NCBI RefSeq assembly: GCF_021028955.1
Contig: NZ_JAIWPE010000032.1
Location: 1 to 47,488, forward strand
Direction: 5' to 3'
DNA: 47,488 nt
Source: Salipaludibacillus sp. CUR1
Lineage (GTDB): Bacteria; Bacillota; Bacilli; Bacillales; Salisediminibacteriaceae
Under the pieces are notes generated by a model. It did no database searches. It was not told where the DNA came from and was given only the letters and a program-made list of their open reading frames with translations. Below are positions 33,797 to 40,851 of this stretch, piece by piece. The first letter of the stretch is position 1, and each line of letters opens with the position of its first letter. Both the position numbers and the translations under genes were made by a program.

Positions 33797-36700
33797 TTGA
33801 GCAACACTATAGATATTCTCGTAAATGCTACTGACAATGCTAGTGACGCTATGCAGGGTATCTCTGGAGCTGTAGGAGACCTAGAGGGAGCCATGGAAAG
33901 AGCTGAAGGAGCTTCCAATGCTATGCTAGCTGGTGTAGCTGGCTTAGGTGCTGGGGTAGTAGCTATGGGAGGCAGGGCTGTTAGTCAACTGGCAGATATA
34001 GAGCAGATTAACACCAGATTAGAGCACTCTCTAGAAGCTACTGGAATGAGCGCTTTTACCTCAGCAGACGCTATAGGAGCATACGCTGAGGAAATGCAGT
34101 ACAAGACAGGAATAGAACATGAGTCCATAAGGTCTGCTATGAGCCAGGTAGGAGCTATGGAGAATGTAAGAAATATGTTTGAAAGAGGAGACACCTCTGT
34201 AGAGGATTATATGGACACTACAGCAGACTTAGCTACATTTTGGGATACTGACTTTCAAAATGCTTCTAGTGTATTAGCTAGATACTTAGAAGACCCAGCA
34301 AGCGCTATCTCCAGGCTAGAGAGGAGAGGTATTTCCCTTTCTGAGAGTCAACAAAAGCAGATCGAAACAATGACAGAAGCTGGAGACACAGCAGGAGCTC
34401 AAGAGGTTCTCATGGACGCTCTTACAGATTCCACTGAGGGGCTAGCTGAAGCCAACAACAATACAATGATAGGTTCACTTTCAAATATGAGATATGCTTT
34501 TGATGATGTATGGCAGTCAATAGTGGATAACCTGGGAATAATGGACTCCTTGAGAGAGACCACTGACAATTTAACAGATCACTTCCAAAACTTTGAGGAT
34601 TCAGTTAATGAGAATGGAGTAGGAGGAGCACTAAGAAACCTTATTCCAGATAATTTAATTCCATTAATCACCTCAGTAGCTGGAGCTGTCTCAATGGCAC
34701 TCGTACCAGCTATATATGCAAAAGCAAAAGCTCTAGCAGTAGCTACAGCTTCAATCTCTCCCTTCTTAGTAGCAGGGACAGCTCTAGGAGCCCTGGCTTA
34801 CTATATATATGATAACTGGGAAATGTTCGCTCCATTCTTTCAGTCAGCTTTTGAGATTGTCAGAGGAGCAGTAGAGAGCTTCAGGTCTTCCTTTATGTCA
34901 GCCTTTCAGAGCCTCATGAGTGGTGTACTTCCTTTATGGGATTCTATGAAAAGCTCATTCCAGTCTATGATTCCCATACTAGAGCTAGTCATGGTAGTTA
35001 TAGGAGGCTTACTCACTACAGGACTGGCTACTTTTAACGGTCTGGTTTCTGGTATTGCTCCAGTCTTAACAGCGTTCTTTAACTTCATAGAGTTTGTGAG
35101 TGAAATGGTTCAAATGTTCGCTTCACTTCTCCAGGGAGATATGGAGGGAGCCATGAGTCACTGGCAAAATATGAGTGACGCTTCTATCTCTATGGTTATG
35201 AACTTATGGGATGGACTAGTAGGCTTCTTCACTGGTTTTGTAGGTACTTTCGTAGGTATCCTGGAGAGCTTTGGTTTAAATGTTACTGAAGGGTTCTCTA
35301 ATATGTGGCAGTCAGCCCAGGAGAGTGTATCCAATGGGATAAGCTCAGTAGTCAGCTTTATGAGCGCTTTACCTGGTAAGGTACTGGGCTACATAACTAA
35401 TATGGCTACTAGTATGCTCAGCTCAGTGAGTAACCTATGGAGTAATACAGGAGTAGCTTTCTCTAATGGAGTGAGCTCAGTTCTTAGTTATATTACTAAT
35501 CTGGCTACCAGTATGCTAAGCTCAGTAACTTCTCTCTGGAGTAGCACTACCTCAGCTTTCTCCTCTGGAATTAGTTCAGTGATAAGCTTTGTAGCAAGCC
35601 TCCCAGGGCAGGTAATGAGCTACATTACTAACATGGCTAGCAGTATGCTAAGCTCAGTAGCTAGCCTCTGGAGCAGTACAGGAACAGCTTTCTCTAATGG
35701 AGTGAGCTCAGTTCTTAGTTATATTACTAATCTGGCTACTAATATGCTCAGCTCAGTGACTAACTTATGGAGCAATACTACCAGCGCTTTCTCTACTGGG
35801 ATTAGTTCAGTAGTAAGCTTCATTAGTGGATTACCAGGGCAAGTTATGAGCTATATTACCTCTTTAGCTTCAGACTTTATAAGTTCATTTACTTCCATGT
35901 GGTCTGATGGTGAGAGCAGGGTGTCTAGTGGGATTAGTACGGTAGTAAGCTTTATAAGTGGTCTACCAGGTCAGGTTATGAGTTATATCAGCTCCCTGGC
36001 TTCAGACTTTGTTAGCTCCATTACTTCCATGTGGTCTGACGGAGAAAGCAGGGTATCCAGTGGAATTGATACAGTAGTCAGCTTCATTAGTGGGCTCCCT
36101 GGTCAGGTTATGAGCTACATTAGTTCCCTGGCTTCAGATTTCATAAGTTCCATTACTTCCATGTGGTCAGATGGAGAAAGCACCTTTACAAGTGGTATCA
36201 GCTCAGTAGTGAGTATAGTAGGTGGGCTTCCAGGAGAAGTCATGAGCTTTATTACCTCTCTAGCCTCTGATCTAGTCAGCGGTTTCACTTCCATGTTCTC
36301 TGATGGAGTGAGCGCTGTAAGGAGTGGAGTAGAAAACATGATAAGCACCATTACAGGCTTTGCTTCCAGCTTTGTTAGCGCTGGTTCTGGTCTGATTAGT
36401 GGGTTTACTGATGGTATCACCTCTGCTTTCTCTGGAGCTTCTAGCGCTGTCTCAGATGGTCTGAGCTCAGTGAGAAACCTCTTACCATTCTCACCAGCCA
36501 AAGAAGGTCCATTATCAGACCTGGATAAGTCAGGGGAAAGCTTTTTTCCTACCTGGTATGATGGAGCACTCAAAGAGGCTGATAATGTAGGTAAAAAAAT
36601 AGGTGGAGCTATGGACGGTCTCAATAAAGATATGGACGATGAGGCAGGCTCAGTACAGCTCTCACACTATACAGGAAATAGACAGAGAGTGACAGTTCAA

Positions 36701-36838
36701 CATGAACATAGTTTCAATGGAGCCATTAAGGTAGAAGGAGATAATTCAGAGGAAACTGTAAGAATGACAGCAGATAAAGTGAAAGGTGAACAAGAGGAGA
36801 TACTCAAGGATATAAGAAAGTCATTTAGAAAGTATTAG
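33797..36838 (+). CDS. Tape-measure protein, without other virion genes
   Basis: A 1013-residue phage tail tape-measure protein. The N-terminal ~230 residues carry the minor-tail/tape-measure module (AIGAYAEEMQYKTGIEHESI, then DTDFQNASSVLARYLEDPAS and LTDSTEGLAEANNNTMIGSL). A hydrophobic helical region follows (~290-335). Residues ~520-835 are degenerate 36-40-residue repeats of SFISGLPGQVMSYISSLASD type. The C-terminus has LPFSPAKEGPLSDLDKSGE, typical of siphovirus tape measures. It would set tail length and be ejected with DNA, but no tail tube, assembly chaperone or capsid gene is present. TTG start, with AGGAGGTG upstream. DNA-level near-identity between repeats (35470 and 35701 segments) points to recent duplication. 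Confidence 0.88.
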   Translation: MSNTIDILVNATDNASDAMQGISGAVGDLEGAMERAEGASNAMLAGVAGLGAGVVAMGGRAVSQLADIEQINTRLEHSLEATGMSAFTSADAIGAYAEEMQYKTGIEHESIRSAMSQVGAMENVRNMFERGDTSVEDYMDTTADLATFWDTDFQNASSVLARYLEDPASAISRLERRGISLSESQQKQIETMTEAGDTAGAQEVLMDALTDSTEGLAEANNNTMIGSLSNMRYAFDDVWQSIVDNLGIMDSLRETTDNLTDHFQNFEDSVNENGVGGALRNLIPDNLIPLITSVAGAVSMALVPAIYAKAKALAVATASISPFLVAGTALGALAYYIYDNWEMFAPFFQSAFEIVRGAVESFRSSFMSAFQSLMSGVLPLWDSMKSSFQSMIPILELVMVVIGGLLTTGLATFNGLVSGIAPVLTAFFNFIEFVSEMVQMFASLLQGDMEGAMSHWQNMSDASISMVMNLWDGLVGFFTGFVGTFVGILESFGLNVTEGFSNMWQSAQESVSNGISSVVSFMSALPGKVLGYITNMATSMLSSVSNLWSNTGVAFSNGVSSVLSYITNLATSMLSSVTSLWSSTTSAFSSGISSVISFVASLPGQVMSYITNMASSMLSSVASLWSSTGTAFSNGVSSVLSYITNLATNMLSSVTNLWSNTTSAFSTGISSVVSFISGLPGQVMSYITSLASDFISSFTSMWSDGESRVSSGISTVVSFISGLPGQVMSYISSLASDFVSSITSMWSDGESRVSSGIDTVVSFISGLPGQVMSYISSLASDFISSITSMWSDGESTFTSGISSVVSIVGGLPGEVMSFITSLASDLVSGFTSMFSDGVSAVRSGVENMISTITGFASSFVSAGSGLISGFTDGITSAFSGASSAVSDGLSSVRNLLPFSPAKEGPLSDLDKSGESFFPTWYDGALKEADNVGKKIGGAMDGLNKDMDDEAGSVQLSHYTGNRQRVTVQHEHSFNGAIKVEGDNSEETVRMTADKVKGEQEEILKDIRKSFRKY

Positions 36839-36844
36839 TGAGAT

Positions 36845-36868
36845 GGGAGCTTAACAGCTCCCTCTTTA
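36845..36868 (+). terminator. Terminator after the tape-measure gene
   Basis: A perfect 7-bp stem GGGAGCT/AGCTCCC with loop TAAC, then TCTTT, 6 nt after the stop. Confidence 0.8.
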
Positions 36869-36898
36869 CTATCAAAAAACCTTGTGAGGTGGCTACAT

Positions 36899-37117
36899 AT
36901 GGGAGACTTAAAAAAGTTTGGTATCAAAGACGGTTTTACTTATTTTTTAACAACCAGGAGAGTAGTAGTCCTTAATACAGATGACTTTGTAAGAGTTAAA
37001 CCTGAGCTTGATGTTATCGTCAAAGAATTAACAGAAGAAGATAAGGGAGTAGATGAAGATTACTTTTTTATGATCTATGAGGGGGAAGAGCTCAAAGAGA
37101 GTATACATATTCAGTAG
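36899..37117 (+). CDS. Small protein, unknown
   Basis: A 72-residue acidic protein (LKKFGIKDGFTYFLTTRRVV, then LTEEDKGVDEDYFFMIYEGE). ATG 36899 with GAGGTGG at 6-7 nt is preferred to an upstream GTG. There is no signal peptide or recognised family. Confidence 0.6.
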   Translation: MGDLKKFGIKDGFTYFLTTRRVVVLNTDDFVRVKPELDVIVKELTEEDKGVDEDYFFMIYEGEELKESIHIQ

Positions 37118-37165
37118 TAACACTTAAGAGAGAAAGCTAAAACAATTAAAAGGAGAGTGTTAAAC

Positions 37166-37468
37166 ATGAAAGATTATTACTACTATGTAGCAGAGTTTAA
37201 AAAAGGGGAAAACAGCACTGTATTTGATGAGTTCATTATCTTTCCCTCTGGAGAGTATACTCAGGAGGAAGTCCATGAGAGTGTTTATACAAGGGCTTAT
37301 GGTATAGCTCTTGAGAGGGGGCTGGAGCTTGAGAGCTTCACCTTTGAGAACTCTCATGAGTTGGATTATGTTAGGTGGGAAAAGAAGAGACTCCAGGAGC
37401 AGGATACTAAAGCAAGCCTGGAGCGCTCTTTAGACACATTCCAAAGCTTTAACCACCAAGGGAAGTGA
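37166..37468 (+). CDS. Small protein, unknown
   Basis: A 100-residue acidic protein (MKDYYYYVAEFKKGENSTVF, later FTFENSHELDYVRWEKKRLQ). Its leader (AATTAAAAGGAGAGTGTTAA before the ATG) nearly repeats the one before the HNH gene at 30753, as if a shared expression signal had been copied. The C-terminus runs into the first unit of the Bro-N repeat array, whose GTG start overlaps its stop. Confidence 0.65.
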   Translation: MKDYYYYVAEFKKGENSTVFDEFIIFPSGEYTQEEVHESVYTRAYGIALERGLELESFTFENSHELDYVRWEKKRLQEQDTKASLERSLDTFQSFNHQGK

Positions 37469-37698
37469 AAACTAAGGAGCTAGCTCTCAGGGGCTGGCTC
37501 CTTTTTTATGATGAAAAGCTGACTACGATAGTATCGTACTCATGTCAAAAGCGCTCAATGTGGTTTCTCACTGAGTACGGTATCTATGAAGTGAATGAGG
37601 ATGAAAAGCTAACTGAACTAATTGTTCATTCAGGTCAAAACATATGTACTTCCTTAATGAGTACAGTCTCTATGAAGTTAATGAAGAAGAAAAGCTGA
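37465..37698 (+). pseudogene. Bro-N domain fragment, first units of the repeat array
   Basis: A 77-codon frame containing one complete Bro-N block, MWFLTEYGIYEVNEDEKL, flanked by variable segments (TTIVSYSCQKRS before, TELIVHSGQNIC after), then a frameshifted second block. The front of a Bro-N domain (the FVAKDV region) is missing, so it cannot be a whole protein. It is better seen as array units than as a gene. Confidence 0.6.
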
Positions 37699-39010
37699 CA
37701 CTACCATTAGTAGCTTCAGGTCAAAACAGATTAGCAAACTTCTTAACTGAGTAGAGTCTCTGGGGAGTGAGTGAGGAAGAAAAGCTGATACAAACAATAC
37801 TTGTATCAGATCAAAACAGGACAGCTATTATCTACAGTAGATGAGGATGAAAAAACCACTTGTACAATTAGTACATCTGGTAATTACAAATCTCGAACAG
37901 TTTTCCTCACTGAATACGGTCTTTATGAGGTATGAGGGTGAAAAAAGGATGGCGATAGTATCGCTACCCTTAGGAGGAAGTCAGAAAACTTGGCTCCTCA
38001 CTTAGTACGGTCTCTATGAGGTGAATGAAGATAAAAGTCCGCTCATTTAGCGGAGACTTGAGACAGAGAGACTTCCTTACTGAGTACGGTCTTTGTAAAG
38101 AGGAAATAATCAAAGTGAACAATATGCACTTTGAGAATAGAACAGGTGGAAGAGGAACTACTAGGGAAGACTTTTAGAGTGTACGGCTCTGAGCAGGAGC
38201 CTCTCTTCCTAGCTAAAGACGTAGCTGAGTGGATTGAGTATGGAGCCAAAAACTCTTATAGGATATTAGAAACAATAGACATTGACGAAAAGGTAAAAGC
38301 GACCTCCCCAAGTTTTGGGGTAGTGAGAGAGACTTGGTTCCTTACTGAGTACGGTCTATATGAGGTGGATAATGATGAAAAGCTGACGTCATTAATTCTT
38401 ACGTCAGGTCAAAATAGAAGCTACTCCTCACTTAGTACGGTCTCTATGAGGGAACTTAGATGAAGAGAAAAAAATAACGGTTAACAATAGTAACCGTCCA
38501 ACCTGGTTCCTCGCTGAGTATGGTCTTCATGTGGTATGAGGGTGAGAAAGTCAAGGCAAACAGTGTTTGGGCTGAGAATAGAACAGGTGAAAGAGGGACT
38601 TACTCCTCACTGAGTATGGTCTCTATGAAGTGAATAAGGATGAAAAGGAGGCTCACAATATGAGCACCCTTGGAGGGAATCAGAAATCTTTTATGAGGTA
38701 GATGAGGATGAGAAATTAAAGGGCATATCTGAGGTAACTAATAGTTATATCACATCCAGAGCTAGAGATACTCAGGAACAGTGGTTTCTCACTGAGTATG
38801 GTCTCTATGAGGTAGATGAGGTCAAGGTAAACAATGTTTACTCTGAAAATAAAACAGGTCAAAATAGAAACTACTCCTCACTGAGTATGGTCTCTATGAG
38901 GTACTAGGAAACATAGATGAAGATGAAAAGATGACTACGGTAATATCGTACTCATCGAAAAAACGCTCAATGTGGTTTCTCACTGAGTACGGTCTCTATG
39001 AGTGAACATG
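37505..39010 (+). repeat. Array of Bro-N segments with variable palindromes
   Basis: At least 13 copies of a ~28-bp core close to TTCCTCACTGAGTACGGTCT + CTATGAGG are followed by a block encoding EDEKL. They lie near 37565, 37650, 37740, 37903, 37995, 38072, 38338, 38425, 38506, 38602, 38784, 38874 and 38977, with spacing of about 85-100 bp in the best-kept part. Between cores lie sixteen short palindromes of differing sequence but intact pairing. Frames change between units and stops interrupt them, so the array is not one gene. The core encodes the FLTEYGLYEV motif of phage Bro-N domains. Confidence 0.85.
38131..38463 (+). pseudogene. Longest Bro-N (phage antirepressor-like) copy, truncated
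   Basis: A 110-codon frame and the only copy with the front of the domain: KTFRVYGSEQEPLFLAKDVA (residues ~13-32), WIEYGAKNSYRILETIDIDE, the variable segment KATSPSFGVVR, then ETWFLTEYGLYEV and DNDEKLTSLILTSGQ. It then passes into a frameshifted core (YSSLSTVSMR). The usual continuation (LM.SRKP.AK.F) and C-terminal domain are absent, and the TTG start lacks a ribosome site. Bro-N proteins bind DNA and often act as phage antirepressors. This copy is probably not functional as it stands, but could be the acceptor for the surrounding segments. Confidence 0.65.
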
Positions 39011-39042
39011 GTTGATGAAGCTAAACAGTAACCTTAAAAAAA

Positions 39043-39092
39043 GCTCTCACCTCCTTAGTTTAAAATTATGTGAGGTGGGGGCTTTATTTATC
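39043..39092 (+). terminator. Terminator-like hairpin after the array
   Basis: GCTCTCACCTCC pairs imperfectly with GAGGTGGGGGC around an A/T-rich loop, followed by TTTATTT. Similar (T)GAGGT(A/G)GGGG modules occur near 27113 and 27805, followed by a recognisable CTCGYA...GCTCCATTTA sequence. Confidence 0.6.
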
Positions 39093-39241
39093 TCGTACCG
39101 CTCCATTTATACAAAACATGAAAACCATTAAAAGCCCTTCCCTTTGAGCCAGGTACTTAGCAAACTTCACACCGCTGAGAGCTTCTAAAAAACTCCCTCT
39201 CCCCAGGTTTACTTCACTTTTAAATACTTTACAAATAACCC

Positions 39242-39271
39242 TTGACAGTGACAGCATGGACATAGTACATT
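39242..39271 (+). promoter_or_regulatory. Island-supplied promoter for the restored tRNA-Ala
   Basis: Perfect -35 TTGACA (39242-39247), 18-bp spacer and -10 TACATT (39266-39271), 60 nt before the tRNA. In the integrated state this is the only promoter seen for tRNA-Ala. In the excised circle the same promoter would read into the integrase. Confidence 0.65.
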
Positions 39272-39330
39272 ATAAAAGTAACTTTTATACCGTATTCAGT
39301 CCAATGAGGGTCAAACCCTTGGTATCACTC

Positions 39331-39406
39331 GGGGCATTAGCTCAGCTGGGAGAGCGCCACACTGGCAGTGTGGAGGTCAGCGGTTCGAGCCCGCTATGCT
39401 CCACCA
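39331..39406 (+). tRNA. tRNA-Ala(GGC), restored by island 1
   Basis: 76-nt cloverleaf with encoded CCA. The loop CTGGCAG between CCACA and TGTGG gives anticodon GGC. The acceptor GGGGCAT/ATGCTCC has the G3-U70 pair that marks tRNA-Ala. Its first 39 bases are the right-hand repeat of island 1; its last bases are the left repeat of island 2. Confidence 0.97.
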
Positions 39407-39422
39407 TACATATTGCTTATAA
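39402..39422. repeat. Left attachment repeat of island 2
   Basis: 21-bp repeat overlapping the last five bases of tRNA-Ala, identical to 47348-47368. Confidence 0.85.
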
Positions 39423-39521
39423 CGACGCGGTTCTTCGTGCCAACGAGGAATTGTGTCGTTTTTATATTTTCAGCGTTTGCGCACATTTTGTGCACCTTTA
39501 GCGGGCTAAAGTGTGTCGTTT

Positions 39522-40570
39522 TCAAAAAAAAGCTTCCTTATATTTCAGGGCGGCTTGCTTCTGGGTATCAGGATTGACATGCGAGTAAATGTCTAGTGTC
39601 ACACCAACACGACTATGGCCTAAACGCTCAGAAACAACTTTTGGGTTTTGTCCTAGCTCAAGCATTATAGTAGCATGAGTGTGGCGAAGGTCATGAAAAC
39701 TAATTCGAGGCACTTGAGCTTTATTTAAAATCCTGTAAAAAATCTCGCAGCAAATTTCTGGGTTCTTTTGGCTTTCCGTTATATGTGCAGATAATTATAT
39801 CATTATCTTCATAAGCCTCTGATAAACGTATTTTAACCTTTTCCTGCTTCATCTTGAGTTCAATTAGTTTTTTAGTGGTAGGGAGAGATTGAAATTTGTC
39901 TTTTGGATTTTGATGTTTTGGATCTTTAAAAACCAAGCCCTTTTTAGTTCGACCGAGAGTTCGTCTGATATGAATTTTACCATTTTCAAAATCCACATCG
40001 GACCATTTAAGTCCTAATATTTCTCCTTTTCTCATCCCTGTAAATATTCCCAGTAAAAAGGGCATTTCTTTATCTTCGTCCTTTGTATGGTTTAAAAAAA
40101 TTTTTGCTTGCTTTTTCGACCATATAACAGTTTCCTTTTGAATGCATTTTGGGAGGGGAGGTGTTTAAGATTGGATTATTTCGAATTAATCCCCATTTCA
40201 TCGCTTGTCCAAATCCTCGTGATAGCATCGAATGCATAACTCGAATTGTTTTAGGGTTATATCCTTCATCCAATTTTCCGGAGTAAAATCTATCTATATC
40301 ACAAGTTGTTATTTTAGCAATTAACATTTTTCCAAAGTAAGGAACAAGATGGTTGGAAATAATAAAGTATCTGCTTTCAAATGTTGTGACTGAAACTTCA
40401 TGTCGGTATTGGGTGTAAAACCATTTATTAATAAATGGTTCGAAATTATCTGTACTTATTTCCTGGTAGGTGCCGGAATGAATCTCACCAATCACTTTTT
40501 GCGAAGCAAGAATAGCTTCTTTCTTTGTAAGGAAACCGCCTTTATATTCCGATGGATGGAGCCACCTTTA
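39522..40570 (-). pseudogene. int: Broken phage-type tyrosine integrase of island 2
   Basis: Three minus-strand pieces of one ICEBs1/Tn916-like integrase lie in different frames. The N-terminal part (about 40570-40070) has KGGFLTKKEAILASQKVIGE and FEPFINKWFYTQY. The middle (40065-39721) has FLLGIFTGMRKGEILGLKW, with the catalytic Arg. The C-terminus (39713-39522) has ISFHDLRHTHATIMLELGQN and LGHSRVGVTLDIYSHV, with catalytic His-x-x-Arg, His and Tyr. The catalytic residues survive, but at least two frame breaks split the gene and the true N-terminal AP2-like end is missing. The gene is therefore inactive. Confidence 0.9.
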
Positions 40571-40683
40571 TTTGGTATTTATTATTTGGCTCTTTTCAGA
40601 ATGGATAATAAATCTGAATATTCTGTTTTCATTTTGCAACACTAGTGAATGTACGATCTTTTGAGAAAAGGATAACTAACCAC

Positions 40684-40826
40684 TTGACAATAAAGATGAT
40701 ATATGAGAATATATAGTTGAAAAGACACAGGAGTGTTACTGATTCATTTCAGGCACCACCAAGTCAGATTTAACATGGATTGATTTCTATCATTTCAGTG
40801 TTATTTTTGATATTGGTGTTTTTTTA
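40684..40826 (+). promoter_or_regulatory. Promoter, RAT antiterminator site and leader terminator before licT
   Basis: -35 TTGACA at 40684-40689 is followed by an AT-rich -10 region (about 40707-40715). The leader holds a ribonucleic antiterminator sequence at 40730-40760 (GGAGTGTTACTG ... CAGGCACCACC), closely matching the BglG/LicT target. It overlaps the 5' arm CACCAA (40757-40762) of a weak terminator whose other arm TTGGTG (40813-40818) runs into Ts. LicT binding would stabilise the RAT stem and allow read-through. Confidence 0.78.
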
Positions 40827-40851
40827 TGATTTTTTTAGGAGTGAAGCTGTT

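Larger units (their letters stand above)
21538..39369. mobile_element. Island 1: integrative plasmid/satellite-like element in tRNA-Ala(GGC)
   Basis: The element is bounded by a 40-bp direct repeat (21538-21577 and 39330-39369) that is the 5' half of tRNA-Ala up to the anticodon loop. It is about 17.8 kb and all recognised genes lie on the plus strand: integrase at the left end, an accessory pair, serine recombinase, repeat-rich origin-like DNA, initiator, small phage-like genes, tape measure and a Bro-N repeat array. Base composition differs from the host (AGCT-rich, CpG- and GGCC-poor). No capsid, portal, large terminase or conjugation gene was seen. Confidence 0.88.

Noticed and set aside
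37505-39010. CRISPR array
   Set aside because: Repeats and spacers are regular in size only in part, the repeats are coding-derived and degenerate, the spacers are palindromic, and there are no cas genes.
37505-39010. Diversity-generating retroelement or integron cassette array
   Set aside because: There is no reverse transcriptase, no template/variable repeat pair with adenine-specific changes, no integron integrase of the IntI type and no conserved attC core sites.
21538-39369. Complete prophage
   Set aside because: Only a tape-measure gene and a small-terminase-like gene look viral. Capsid, portal, large terminase, tail tube, holin and lysin genes are absent.
21538-39369. Integrative conjugative element
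   Set aside because: No relaxase, coupling protein or type IV secretion gene was seen.
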